Assembly (NCBI GenBank): GCA_958296295.1
Contig: OY282460.1
Span: forward strand, 1,240,001-1,304,000
Length of the DNA: 64,000 nucleotides
Source of the DNA: an uncultured Pseudomonadales bacterium
GTDB lineage: Bacteria > Pseudomonadota > Gammaproteobacteria > Pseudomonadales > Azotimanducaceae
Reading direction: 5' to 3'
In this document: one piece after another, positions 47,002-56,034 of the stretch
Layout of the letters: the number at the start of each line of letters is the position of its first letter
Position numbering within the stretch: position 1 is the stretch's first letter
Made by a program: the position numbers and the translations under genes
The notes under the pieces: generated by a model
The model's database searches: none
What the model was told of the DNA's origin: nothing
The model's input: the letters and a program-made list of their open reading frames with translations, nothing else

Positions 47002-47050
47002 GCAACTTTACTTAGGTTTACTGAAATTGGATAAAGCAGCGTAAAGTTGC
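47002..47050. promoter_or_regulatory. AT-rich patch with a perfect 10-bp inverted repeat
   Basis: GCAACTTTAC (47002-47011) and GTAAAGTTGC (47041-47050) are exact inverted repeats around a 29-base spacer that is much richer in A and T than the surroundings. The spacer contains TTTACTGAAATTGGATAAA, which could hold a promoter. An ATG (47109) opening a DPRKNPFAPGAG frame follows, so this looks like a control region of an ATPase-like gene that is now broken. Confidence 0.45.
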
Positions 47051-47108
47051 CATAAATCGCCGAGCCTCAGTACCCTACCGTGCGCCCCGTGCGCCACGAG
47101 GCCAGAGC

Positions 47109-47267
47109 ATGGATCCCCGCAAAAACCCATTCGCGCCTGGCGCTGGCGAGCAGCCACCGGCCTTGCGTACCGCCGTATGTTGTTCAGGCCGGCCTGCCGG
47201 TCACGGTAGCCGCAAGCTCGGCGATGCAGATTCCTCCAACGCTACAACGCGCTGGCGCTTGACATCC
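47109..47267 (+). pseudogene. Possible N-terminal remnant of a second AAA ATPase
   Basis: ATG 47109 reads MDPRKNPFAPGAGEQPPALR, the same kind of opening as the frameshifted ATPase at 45703 (LFRPGAGAVPPALTGRD). The sequence then departs; a neighbouring frame contains VVQAGLPV, which recalls the Walker-B-distal strand of these ATPases. I infer a gene with a large internal deletion. The reading to 47400 is otherwise unremarkable. Confidence 0.3.
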
Positions 47268-47400
47268 ATTCTGCGAAGGCGCACAGTCCAAGGCCAAGTT
47301 GGAGTGATGCGCCCCGCGGCGTGTTTCTGTGCGGTGTCCCCAAGCGTTGTGGGCATCGTGGCGCAGCAAGTGCGCACGGGTTGTCGCATGAGGAGGCTTC

Positions 47401-48099
47401 GTGAGATTGCATGAGCTGTGCGAGGGCATAGTTGCGGAGGTGGACGGTTGCCTTGGCTGCGCGGTAGTCGACCTCGCCACCGGTCTGTCGTTGGCGATGA
47501 AGGTCGTGCCGGGCACGTTGCTCACCGACGACGCGATGGAGGTCATGGCCGCGGCGAGCGTGGACTACTTCCGCGGGCGCACCGTCTGGCAACTGGAGCT
47601 GGCGATGTCCGAGGCCGGCGCGGAAGAGAACCCGGCCGGGTTTGTGCGCGAAATACAAACCACCACCGCAGACACCTACCACTTCATGTCCGTCGTGCCG
47701 GGGCGCGAGGACGCGCTGATGATCTTGATCACCGACAAGACCGCGAATCTCGGTTTGGGTTGGATAGCGATGCGTCACGCGCTTGCCCGTTTGCGGGAGT
47801 TGTACGAGCCCGAGAGGCGGCCGGCTGCGGCTGCGACCACTTCGGCGGTCTCTGCGGGAGAGGCCACATGGCCCCAATCCGCCGGCGAACATCGAGGTGC
47901 GCCGACGCCCCAGCCGGCGGGTGCTCCGCCCGGCCCGTCAATGGCCGATGCCGGCGGTGGCGCGTCGATTGCGGAACGGGCGTTCCCGGAACTGCGCACG
48001 GGTGTGGAGGGTCAGGCACCCTCCCGGGGCGATGACCCGGAGTTGTTCAATCCGCGCTGGCGCGGCGTGCGTGGCGCACGGGGCCGATTGACGCGCTGA
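47401..48099 (+). CDS. Roadblock/LC7-like domain protein
   Basis: A 232-residue protein from GTG 47401, which has GAGGAGG nine bases upstream. Residues 1 to about 120 look like a roadblock/LC7 fold: HELCEGIVAEVDGCLGCAVVDLATGLSLAM, FVREIQTTTADTYHFMSVV and LMILITDKTANLGLGWIAM (outline). The C-terminal half is Ala/Pro/Gly-rich and probably disordered. Such domains usually regulate small GTPases or motors. It is convergent with tadC (158 bases apart), so a link to the Tad pilus, for instance in polarity control, is possible but unproven. Confidence 0.55.
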   Translation: MRLHELCEGIVAEVDGCLGCAVVDLATGLSLAMKVVPGTLLTDDAMEVMAAASVDYFRGRTVWQLELAMSEAGAEENPAGFVREIQTTTADTYHFMSVVPGREDALMILITDKTANLGLGWIAMRHALARLRELYEPERRPAAAATTSAVSAGEATWPQSAGEHRGAPTPQPAGAPPGPSMADAGGGASIAERAFPELRTGVEGQAPSRGDDPELFNPRWRGVRGARGRLTR

Positions 48100-48127
48100 C
48101 GGCCTCATAGTTCTTTGGAGTTTTGGG

Positions 48128-48144
48128 ACGGGTTTCCCCCGTTT
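48128..48144. terminator. Hairpin between the roadblock gene and tadC
   Basis: ACGGG (48128-48132) and CCCGT (48138-48142) pair around TTTCC and are followed by TTT. It lies between convergent stops (48099 and 48257). A weak bidirectional terminator is plausible. Confidence 0.3.
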
Positions 48145-48256
48145 ACCATTCCCGTTGCCGTTCGGTCCGACAGTCGGGCTTTTGCGAACGGTTGAAACAC
48201 CGGCACTTTGCCAGCCCACTAGGCTATCGAGGGATTGCGCCGTCCGCTAGCGCGTG

Positions 48257-49204
48257 CTAGCCGCCGATGGATTGCAGCTCCTCTGTCAGCCGCAGCATGG
48301 AAGGCCCGCCGATGATCACGAGGATTCCGGGCAAGAGGCCCACGATGGAGGGCACGATAAGCAGCGTCGGCAGCCGCGCCGTCTTCGTTTGCATCCGCGA
48401 GATCATCTCCAAACGCACCGTATCCGAGAGCTTGCGCAGCGCGTCCGCGGTGGGCGTGCCGTGCCGTTCGGCCTGCGCGACCGTGGTGGCGAGATCGCGT
48501 ATGTCCTGACTGTCGAGCCGGTCCGCCACGCGCCCAAGGGCTTCTTCCCGCGTGCGTCCGTGAACGGTCATGTCGAGCCCCGCCCTGCCGAGCTCGGCGG
48601 CCAACGCGGGATGGAACGTCTTCAGATCGTCCACCGTTCGGCGGAGCGCCCGCTCGAACGTGAGGCCGGCCTCCAAAGACACCACAAAGAGGTCCAAGGC
48701 GTCCGGCAGTGCGGACTGGACGCGCCAAAGACGCCCTTTCGCGAGCTTGGAGACGACCAACTCGGGGACGAGGTTGCACATCACACCGGCGATGAATCCC
48801 CCCACCAGGCCCAAAACCCATCCCAAAAGGCCGCTTTGCCAGCGCGTGATCAACAACGTGCCGATCACCAACCCGGTCAAGAGGCAGGCCACTTTGGCAC
48901 CGAGCACGATCGTCACGGCGTTGCTGGATTGGATGCCGGCTCGTTGCAGCGAAACCGCGATCTTCTGGCGATCTTCCTCGCCCAGCGGCATCAAGCTGCC
49001 GAGCACGGTGAAGATCCGTTCCGCGGCGCCCCGAACTCCGGCGGCGCTTTCCGCGATGCGGTGCTCGATGCGGTCGCCGGAATTGCCCTCCGCAAGCTGC
49101 AAGCGGCGTGCGAGCCGCAATCGATCGATCACGCCATGCACAATGACGAAGACGAGCACGCCGAGCGCGCACAACACCGCCAGCAACAGGATGTCGTTCT
49201 TCAC
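48257..49204 (-). CDS. tadC: Tad pilus inner-membrane platform protein TadC
   Basis: A 315-residue type II secretion F-domain protein. It forms the inner-membrane platform of the Flp/Tad pilus with TadB. An N-terminal membrane segment (LLLAVLCALGVLVFVIV) is followed by two further helices near 105-155. The F domain shows ALPDALDLFVVSLEAGLTFERALRR and VAQAERHGTPTADALR (outline), and the C-terminus has two helices (LIVPSIVGLLPGILVII). The start overlaps the tadB stop by four bases. It is the last gene of the minus-strand tad unit. Confidence 0.9.
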   Translation of the reverse strand: MKNDILLLAVLCALGVLVFVIVHGVIDRLRLARRLQLAEGNSGDRIEHRIAESAAGVRGAAERIFTVLGSLMPLGEEDRQKIAVSLQRAGIQSSNAVTIVLGAKVACLLTGLVIGTLLITRWQSGLLGWVLGLVGGFIAGVMCNLVPELVVSKLAKGRLWRVQSALPDALDLFVVSLEAGLTFERALRRTVDDLKTFHPALAAELGRAGLDMTVHGRTREEALGRVADRLDSQDIRDLATTVAQAERHGTPTADALRKLSDTVRLEMISRMQTKTARLPTLLIVPSIVGLLPGILVIIGGPSMLRLTEELQSIGG

Positions 49205-50142
49205 CGTCCGGCGTTCCGGATCATCAGCCAGGAGATCGCCAAGCCGCCGAATATGAACGCCAAGCCGATGCCAAGCAGGTGTCGGCCTTCGTTCACCAGC
49301 ACTGTCACGAGTTCCGGTTGCACCGTGGCCTGCAAACCGATGCCGAGGATCGGCACCACGCAGAGAATGATCAACGTCACGCGCGATTCGGCGGTGGCCG
49401 CCTTCATCTTGGTGCGGTTGTCCCTGCGCTCGCGCAGCATTTCGGCCAGGTTGCCCACGGCTTCGGAGAGGTTGCCGCCGGTGTCGGCTTGGGTCGAGAG
49501 AATGGCCGCCAGCATCGCCAGCTCACCCATGCCGATGCGGTGCGCTTCGCGGGCCATGGCCCGTTCCAACGGCACCCCGAGGCCAGCGTCGAGCAGCACG
49601 TTGCGAAGCACCGGCTTCAAAGGCGCATCGGTCGCATCGGCCACCGAGTTGAGGGCCTGCATGGTTGGAATGCCGAACCGCACCATGCGCTGGAAGTCCT
49701 CCATCGCAAGGAGGAAACGGTCGTTGAAGGAAGTGCGCTCGCCGTCTTCTCTGGCTTTGCCGACGTTCCACCCGAGCAATACACCGGCGGTCAAGGCGCA
49801 CGTCATCGCCAGCATCGGGCCAAGACCGACGAACATCAAGAAAGGCCCCACGAGGGTTGTCACGACCACGGCTACGACGACAGCCACCACGCCGGTGCGC
49901 ACGCCCCCCGAAAGGGGGAACCGCACGTTTAGCCACTGCACCAGGGCGTTCTCCTCCTGAGCGTTTTGCGCCAAGGACTTCTGCGCCAGCGGTTCGGCTT
50001 CGTCGGTGGTGGACATCCCGCTGAGCGGGCGCAAGCGCCGATCCACTTTGGCGCGCACACTCAGCGCATCGACGACGACCAACGCCACCGCGGCGGCGAG
50101 CAACGCCGCCGCGGCCACGAACGCCAGTTCCAGCGCCGTCAT
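49201..50142 (-). CDS. tadB: Tad pilus inner-membrane platform protein TadB
   Basis: A 313-residue T2SF protein. The ATG at 50142 overlaps the tadA stop (ATGA). It has an N-terminal membrane segment (ALELAFVAAAALLAAAVALVVV), a pair of helices near 95-140 (VVAVVVAVVVTTLVGPFL), and an F domain with LAMEDFQRMVRFGIPTMQAL and LSTQADTGGNLSEAVGNLAEMLRER (outline). Two C-terminal helices end AISWLMIRNAGR. It works with TadC as the platform on which pilins are assembled. Confidence 0.9.
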   Translation of the reverse strand: MTALELAFVAAAALLAAAVALVVVDALSVRAKVDRRLRPLSGMSTTDEAEPLAQKSLAQNAQEENALVQWLNVRFPLSGGVRTGVVAVVVAVVVTTLVGPFLMFVGLGPMLAMTCALTAGVLLGWNVGKAREDGERTSFNDRFLLAMEDFQRMVRFGIPTMQALNSVADATDAPLKPVLRNVLLDAGLGVPLERAMAREAHRIGMGELAMLAAILSTQADTGGNLSEAVGNLAEMLRERRDNRTKMKAATAESRVTLIILCVVPILGIGLQATVQPELVTVLVNEGRHLLGIGLAFIFGGLAISWLMIRNAGR

Positions 50143-51503
50143 CGCACTTGTCCCCAGCGCGTCGAGCCCGGCCCCGTCGCGCCCATGCTGGATTTGAGCA
50201 GGTCGCCGAGGCCCATGTCGTTTACACGGTCGGTCCAAGACGGGCGCGTCCCGGCGCAATTGAAGCGGTCAGCGGATGGATCGTAGCTCCAGATGTCCTC
50301 CAGCACCGGCACGTCGCCTTCCAGCCCGGCCAAGTCGGTGATGGAGATGATCCGCCGCTTGCCGTCGCGGAACCGGGCCACCTGCACGATCAGATCCACC
50401 GCCGAGACCACTTGGTGGCGGATGGCGGAAAGGGGCATTTCGCCGGAGCCCATCATCACCAGGTATTCCAAGCGGCGGATGGTGTCGCGCGGGTTGTTGG
50501 CGTGAACCGTGAACATGGAGCCGGGGTGGCCGGTGTTCATCGCCTGCAACGCTTCGAGCGCTTCCGGGCCGCGCACCTCGCCGACGATGATGCGATCCGG
50601 GCGCATCCGCAGGGCGTTCTTGAGCAGATCCCGCATGTGTATTTCGCCAGCGCCTTCGGCAGAAGGCGCCCTGGTTTCCAAGCGCACCACATGCGGTTGC
50701 CGCAGGCTGAGCTCCGCGGCGTCCTCCAACGTCACCACCCGTTCCTCCACGCCGATGTTGTCGGAAAGCGCGTTGAGCAGGGTGGTCTTGCCGGAGCCGG
50801 TGCCGCCGGCCACGACGATGTTGAGCTGCGCCTTGCCGGCGACTTCCAAGAGTGTTGCCATGCCGGGATGCATGGTGCCGGCGCGCGCCAACTCGTCGAT
50901 GGAGAAGCCGCCCTTGCGGAAGCGGCGAATGGAGATGGCGGCGCCGTCGATGGCGAGCGGCGGGCCGATGATGTTCACCCGCGAGCCGTCGGCGAGCCGG
51001 GCGTCGCACATCGGGCTGAGTTCGTCCACGCGCCGGCCGACGCCTTCGGCCATGCGCTTTGCGATGCGCGTCAAGTGGTCGGCGTCCCGAAACTTCACGT
51101 CCACCTTGTTGAGCCGGCCTTCGCGTTCCACATACACGGAGGCCAGTCCGTTCACCAAGATGTCGCTGATGCCGGGGTCGCGCAACAGCGGGCCGAGCGG
51201 CCCTAGGCCGCGCATTTCGTCCAGCAGGCGCCTGGCCAATAGCGCGTGGGCGCTGCCGATGGGCGGGGCGTCCGGCACGGTTTCCAACTGCCGGATGATG
51301 GCCTGCACGGTTTCGATGAAGCCGTCGTCGTCCAAAGCCGCCACGGTCTCGGGGTCCATCGCCTCGAGCACGCGGCCGTGGTACCACGGCACGGCCACCT
51401 CGAACCGGTCCCGCGCCGCCGCCTCCGGCGTGACGGCCTGCAAGTCCGGTGCCCGCTCGCGTTGAAGCGGCCTGCCATGGCGATAGCGAATGGATTGGGG
51501 CAT
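50139..51503 (-). CDS. tadA: Tad pilus assembly ATPase TadA/CpaF
   Basis: A 454-residue secretion ATPase that powers Flp pilus assembly. N-terminal domain to about 130, with LRDPGISDILVNG. Walker A is VAGGTGSGKTTLLNAL (about 226-241). The Asp box follows (VVTLEDAAELSL), then Walker B RPDRIIVGEVRGPEALE (about 293-309), and the His box SMFTVHANNPRDTIRRLE. It precedes tadB with a 4-base overlap. A gap of 158 bases with no gene separates it from the TadG-like gene upstream. Confidence 0.93.
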   Translation of the reverse strand: MPQSIRYRHGRPLQRERAPDLQAVTPEAAARDRFEVAVPWYHGRVLEAMDPETVAALDDDGFIETVQAIIRQLETVPDAPPIGSAHALLARRLLDEMRGLGPLGPLLRDPGISDILVNGLASVYVEREGRLNKVDVKFRDADHLTRIAKRMAEGVGRRVDELSPMCDARLADGSRVNIIGPPLAIDGAAISIRRFRKGGFSIDELARAGTMHPGMATLLEVAGKAQLNIVVAGGTGSGKTTLLNALSDNIGVEERVVTLEDAAELSLRQPHVVRLETRAPSAEGAGEIHMRDLLKNALRMRPDRIIVGEVRGPEALEALQAMNTGHPGSMFTVHANNPRDTIRRLEYLVMMGSGEMPLSAIRHQVVSAVDLIVQVARFRDGKRRIISITDLAGLEGDVPVLEDIWSYDPSADRFNCAGTRPSWTDRVNDMGLGDLLKSSMGATGPGSTRWGQVR

Positions 51504-51661
51504 GACGTGTTCGCAGCGCGACCCGATTCCGACGCGGCGAGTCTAACACCCTCCGTTTGGCGATGCCGTCGAACAACCCGCAAGGCCCGCGAGGCGCTCG
51601 GAGATGGCGGCGCAAGCTCGCGTTGCCCGACTTCCGGGCGGGGGCCGCTGTTTCGCCAAGG

Positions 51662-54283
51662 TCAATCCAAGAAACGCAGCCTGCGCTTCACGCGGAAGAC
51701 GCTCTCGAAAGCTTCCCTGAGTTCCTGCTCTGTGGGCGCGGTGATCACCTCGTCCACGTCAGGGTCGCCGCCGGCGGCGTCTATGCACGCCTCGAGCCTG
51801 TCGAAAGCCGCCTGCCGACTGCCGCCCGGCCTCTTGGTGAGAAATATCACCCGGATTGCCACATTGCGATCGCCGGCGATTCGGCAGGCCTCCTGCAACC
51901 AGTCGCCGAGCAAGGCGATTTGCTCCCGCGAGATTCCCGACGGCGTGTCCGTCCAATCGGCGCCGCGGGTGAACGGCGCCACTCCCTCCACGGGTTCGCT
52001 GCCCACTTGCACGAGGTCGTCCGGTCGGCCGTACGGCGTGAAGCTCAATCCGCGCCGGCAGATGTGGTCGTTCAGCATCGGGCGGCCGGCAAAGCCCAAG
52101 TCCGCGGCCATCAGTCTGTCCACCACATGCCCGCCCCCGTCTAGGAACCCGTCGCCGCGGAACAGCTGCCAAGGCGTGAGGCCGCTAAGGCTGCTCATCC
52201 AAGCCGTCTTCTTGGAGCTCGCCACCGGGCTGTTCGCGTGCATGACCTGTTCCACGACGTTCGCCAAGTGCTGGAGGCCTACGCTCGTGAACTCCTTTGT
52301 CGTGCTGTCCACAAAGGCCGAGAAGCGGGTGTTGAACGCGCGGGCTGTCGTGTCGGCCATGGCGGCCTTGTAGTGGTCGCTGAATTCGTCAAGCCGACTG
52401 CATGAGGACTGCGAGTCGTAACTGTTGCCGAACGCCGTCATGTTCGGATTCGCCGGGCTGGCGGTGGACCGCTTATCGGCCACGCGCCCGCGCAGCGGCC
52501 GGTATATGTAGGGGTAGCCGTCGGTGATGAGCACGATGGACTTCTTCAGTTTCGGGTCGCAATCCGCGGTCTCGCCCTCGGCGCAAGTGGCGATCGGCGG
52601 GTTCGAGTTCGCCCAGATGTCCGCCCAGAGGGGCGACAGGGCCCGCAGCCCCCACACAACCCCAAGGTGCAGCAAGGTGTTGCTAAACCGGTTGCCGTGG
52701 CTCTTGATGACCGTCAACTCGTCGAACGCGGTGCCAACGGTGGTGGAGCTGTCCGTAAGGGGCAGTATGGCCTGCTCGGGGCAGAGGGACGAACCGTCGG
52801 TGCCGCGGGTCGCGTCGCGCGTTGCCCAGTTGTTGTAGCGCCTGGACAACGCCACGTGGCTTATAACCGTGTCATTTACAGTGTGTTCCGTGGAGGCCGT
52901 GGTCGGACGGGCGTTGTCGCCCAGCATTTCCACCATCACCGTGTGAAGCTGCATATCCGCATTGACGGCAATCCGCGCGTCCGGCCACGAGTAGGCCGTG
53001 AAACGGGTGTGGGGATCAGCGTGGTCCGGCGGCGCGTCGGAGAGGTGCAGCGGCTCGTCCGTGAGGCCGGCGCTGAGTGTTGTCCAGCCGTCCACATCCG
53101 CCTTGGCCGGCCAACTCATGGTCGTCACGTTCTCGTCATTGGACGCGCGCGCGTCGGGGTGCCAGTGCGCCCCCCACCGGGCCATTACGCAGCCGTTCCA
53201 GAAGTCCTTGCCGTTCACGCTCCAAGTGCCGAGTGGCGGTACCAGGCTGCTCACGTCGATGTCCTCGTCGGCGCGCAGGTCCCAATCCGCGGTGGTGCTG
53301 GTGCGGGTGTTGCCGTCCGCGTCTTTGCTGCCGAGGTAGAAGTCCGGCAGGCTGCGCGACTGCAGCGGGCCCATGTTCGCGCCGGTCCCGTAGTCGTGGA
53401 AAGTGTCCACCCAGTGACGCGTGGTGGCGCGCGCCTCGTCCGTGTCGATGGCCGCGCCCATCAGCATGTGCGCGTAGCGCCGCTTGCCGTCCGTGTCGCC
53501 GCTGCCGGTGGTGTCCGCGACGTTCACGGCACTCCCAAAAGGCACTACCGCCACGGTCATGGATCCGGGGTCCGATTCGGCGCGCTCGGTCAACACATCC
53601 TCGATCACACCGGCGGCGGTCTTCAACGCGTCGATCCGTTTCGGCCCCGTGAAACCGCCGTCGGCGTCCGCCATTTTGTTTCTCATGGATTGGGTCAGGT
53701 CGGTGGCCACCGCTATCTCGTAGCGATCGGTTAGCAATTGCACCGCCACGGTTTGCGTGGGCAGGCCGACATTGGAGTTGCCGCTGCTGTCGCTGGCGAA
53801 CAGCTCGTCGAAATCGACAGTGGCTTGGCCGCCGACGGTGATGCGGGTGATCCGCGAAGTGGATTCGTGGGCAACCGTGACGTCGTCGTCGTCCACGTCG
53901 ATGTTCGCGAGCAGTCCGTCCAGAAACTTGGCCACCCGATCCTTGATGAGCGCTTCCGTGGCGGCCGCCGTGTCTGCGTCGCTTAGGCCGTCGAGCAGAT
54001 TGCCAATGGCCGAAACGGCGGCGCGCAAAGCGGCGTCGATCTCCACCTGTTGCGCTTCGCGCCACCCGTAGTTGGACATCATGCCGCCGACGCCGGTGAG
54101 CATCGTCAGCGCCACCACGCCGGTGTAGAGCATCGCGCCACCGCGGCGGCAGCGCGCGAAATCGCGGACGGTGCCCAAAACGCGCGACCAGAGCGCGGCG
54201 GCCCGGCACCTGCGACCAGCGCATCCGCGCTTCCCAACCGCCGGCGCGGCCCTCGGCGGTCGGTTTGCCAAGTGCTTGTTCAT
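51662..54283 (-). CDS. TadG-like pilus protein with von Willebrand A domain
   Basis: An 873-residue protein from ATG 54283 (overlapping the TadE-like stop, ATGA). It has a basic N-terminus and one membrane segment (MLYTGVVALTMLTGVGGMM, about 50-68) typical of TadG. A long extracytoplasmic part carries a VWA-like domain: IAVATDLTQSM, a D-x-T-x-S metal site near 188, and KSIVLITDGYPYIY near 585. Several hundred extra residues, rich in Asp, Ser and Trp, lie between. It probably lies under or on the pilus and may contact the surface. It is longer than common TadG proteins (about 400-550). Confidence 0.75.
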   Translation of the reverse strand: MNKHLANRPPRAAPAVGKRGCAGRRCRAAALWSRVLGTVRDFARCRRGGAMLYTGVVALTMLTGVGGMMSNYGWREAQQVEIDAALRAAVSAIGNLLDGLSDADTAAATEALIKDRVAKFLDGLLANIDVDDDDVTVAHESTSRITRITVGGQATVDFDELFASDSSGNSNVGLPTQTVAVQLLTDRYEIAVATDLTQSMRNKMADADGGFTGPKRIDALKTAAGVIEDVLTERAESDPGSMTVAVVPFGSAVNVADTTGSGDTDGKRRYAHMLMGAAIDTDEARATTRHWVDTFHDYGTGANMGPLQSRSLPDFYLGSKDADGNTRTSTTADWDLRADEDIDVSSLVPPLGTWSVNGKDFWNGCVMARWGAHWHPDARASNDENVTTMSWPAKADVDGWTTLSAGLTDEPLHLSDAPPDHADPHTRFTAYSWPDARIAVNADMQLHTVMVEMLGDNARPTTASTEHTVNDTVISHVALSRRYNNWATRDATRGTDGSSLCPEQAILPLTDSSTTVGTAFDELTVIKSHGNRFSNTLLHLGVVWGLRALSPLWADIWANSNPPIATCAEGETADCDPKLKKSIVLITDGYPYIYRPLRGRVADKRSTASPANPNMTAFGNSYDSQSSCSRLDEFSDHYKAAMADTTARAFNTRFSAFVDSTTKEFTSVGLQHLANVVEQVMHANSPVASSKKTAWMSSLSGLTPWQLFRGDGFLDGGGHVVDRLMAADLGFAGRPMLNDHICRRGLSFTPYGRPDDLVQVGSEPVEGVAPFTRGADWTDTPSGISREQIALLGDWLQEACRIAGDRNVAIRVIFLTKRPGGSRQAAFDRLEACIDAAGGDPDVDEVITAPTEQELREAFESVFRVKRRLRFLD

Positions 54284-55149
54284 GGCGTCGGCGGCGGCGT
54301 GGTTGTGGGCGCGGCGGCGGGGACGCACCACTGGCAATCGTCAAGCGGCTCCAGCGCTCCCCAAGCCACGCGCCGGCGCATGGTGGTCGGCACGCCGAAG
54401 GTACGGCGTCCAAGGTTCACGAGGGCGCCGCCGGTGAACCCGGGCTCGGTGCCTTGACCGTAATGGGCGCAAATCTCCACCACAACCCACCACTCGGTCG
54501 GCTGCAAGGTGCGGCTGATCCACTCGGACGTGGCGGGCGTCGTGCCGCCGCCGACGGGGGTGCCTTCCTGCGGCAGCACCGGCGCGTTGGCGCCGAAGGC
54601 CGCGCCCTCGCGCGGTAGCTCGGACGTCAAAGCGGCGCAGTCGCCGCCGCCGTTCCAGGCGGGAATGGTCGCCGTCGAATCCGGATCCGGATTGGGCCGG
54701 ATTTCGTTGAGCACCATCGGCTCGCACCACGGCAGCTGATCGTCGGTGGCGGAGTCGCTGTCGTGGTCCCATGCCGTGTCGCAGTCGCGGCCGGCGGAGT
54801 TCACGGCTTCCACCACCGGCGGCCCGGCGGCGTCGCGCAACCGCGTTACCACCACCACCCGCATCGTGCCGGCGCTGGACAGCGACAGCCGGTCCATCGC
54901 GGCCCGCACGACGCTGCCAACGGTTTGTTCGTCGGCCCACTCGGTGCCGAAGGCGATCAGCTCGGCGACAGCGTACTGCTCGCGCGCGATGTCGGTGCGG
55001 AAGGCCGTGAAACCGCGAATGTCCCAAAACAAGGTCATCAGCAGGATGATGAATGGCGTGACGGCCACCAGTTCGACCGACGCCGAGCCGTCGTGCCGTG
55101 AGCGGCCGGTTTTCGCGGCGCGGCCCGTGAAGAGCGTCCGCGGCGTCAT
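54280..55149 (-). CDS. TadE-like pseudopilin protein (long)
   Basis: A 289-residue protein whose TadE-type N-terminus (GSASVELVAVTPFIILLMTLFWDIRGF, about 22-48, cited in outline) has the Glu-containing hydrophobic helix. The rest is exported, rich in Asp, Thr and Pro, ending TTTPPPTP. TadE-like pseudopilins are processed by the TadV peptidase and assist pilus assembly. It overlaps the preceding (55146) and following (54283) genes by four bases each, so the three are one unit. Confidence 0.75.
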   Translation of the reverse strand: MTPRTLFTGRAAKTGRSRHDGSASVELVAVTPFIILLMTLFWDIRGFTAFRTDIAREQYAVAELIAFGTEWADEQTVGSVVRAAMDRLSLSSAGTMRVVVVTRLRDAAGPPVVEAVNSAGRDCDTAWDHDSDSATDDQLPWCEPMVLNEIRPNPDPDSTATIPAWNGGGDCAALTSELPREGAAFGANAPVLPQEGTPVGGGTTPATSEWISRTLQPTEWWVVVEICAHYGQGTEPGFTGGALVNLGRRTFGVPTTMRRRVAWGALEPLDDCQWCVPAAAPTTTPPPTP

Positions 55150-55730
55150 GAGGTGCGCGTGTTCCGCGCCCAGCTTTCGTGACGCATCACCAAGCCGTTC
55201 GGCACAAGAGGTCGGAACAGGCCGTACCAGGGAGGAACGGCGATCTGGGCGCGCAGCCGCAGCCAGCTGCCCTGGCCGCCGCATTCGCCGGCCACCGCAT
55301 CGCTCCAGTCGACGCCGCCGTCCGGGTCGTCATCCCAGCTGATCATCACCTCGACATCGCTCGTGCTGGCGTTGGCGGCGGGCCAGATGTCCGTCGTCGC
55401 CGTGGTGACGTTCACCGAAAGCGTTCCGTCGTTGTTGCGATCGAGCAGCCAGCGGGCGTTGGCGTCCTCGGAGAAAGCGCTCGTCACGGCATTGGCGCAG
55501 TTGTTGCCCGCGGTGCTGGTCAAGGACGCCACGCGCCGCGCCGCGGCCTTTGTGGCGGTGGCCAGGACTTGGTCGATCAGCGTCACGCGCAGGAACTCGC
55601 CGACCAGGGCGAACAAGGCGATGGCGGCCATTAGCATGAGCGCGAACTCGGTGGTAAACGCGCCACGCGCCGCGTTCCGGCCCCTTCCGGCGCGCGTTTG
55701 GTTCGGTTGCGTCTCGCGGTCGCGGGCCAT
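55146..55730 (-). CDS. TadE/TadF-like pseudopilin protein
   Basis: A 194-residue protein from ATG 55730, with GGAG eight bases upstream; a GTG at 55739 is the alternative. The N-terminal helix RGAFTTEFALMLMAAIALFALVGEFLRV (outline) has the Glu of TadE-type pseudopilins. The soluble part includes two or three cysteines (NNCANAV; GECGGQG) and ends MRHESWARNTRTS. It is first of the minus-strand run tadE-like, tadE-like, tadG-like and is divergent from the TPR-SPOR gene at 56035. Confidence 0.75.
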   Translation of the reverse strand: MARDRETQPNQTRAGRGRNAARGAFTTEFALMLMAAIALFALVGEFLRVTLIDQVLATATKAAARRVASLTSTAGNNCANAVTSAFSEDANARWLLDRNNDGTLSVNVTTATTDIWPAANASTSDVEVMISWDDDPDGGVDWSDAVAGECGGQGSWLRLRAQIAVPPWYGLFRPLVPNGLVMRHESWARNTRTS

Positions 55731-56034
55731 GTGCCGCACTCCGGGGTTCTCCCGATCAGCACCGCCAAGGAGAGGCGAAGCTCCCGCGGGTGGAATGCCG
55801 ATCGAATCGACTATACTCCAAGCAACTCCAACATGGAAGTTGATGAGGAGGACGAGGCGCCCGAGCCGGCGTTATCGCGTGAAACTGTCCCGCGTCCACC
55901 GGCGATGCCGCATTCCCTTTTCGTTTGGGGGTGGTGGTCGGGGCGCGGTCATGGATGTTTGTCGTGGAACCACATGGACTCGCCGGCGGCGCCCGCTTCC
56001 AAGCGACGGCCGCGGGGCGCCCGGAGCGGCGACC

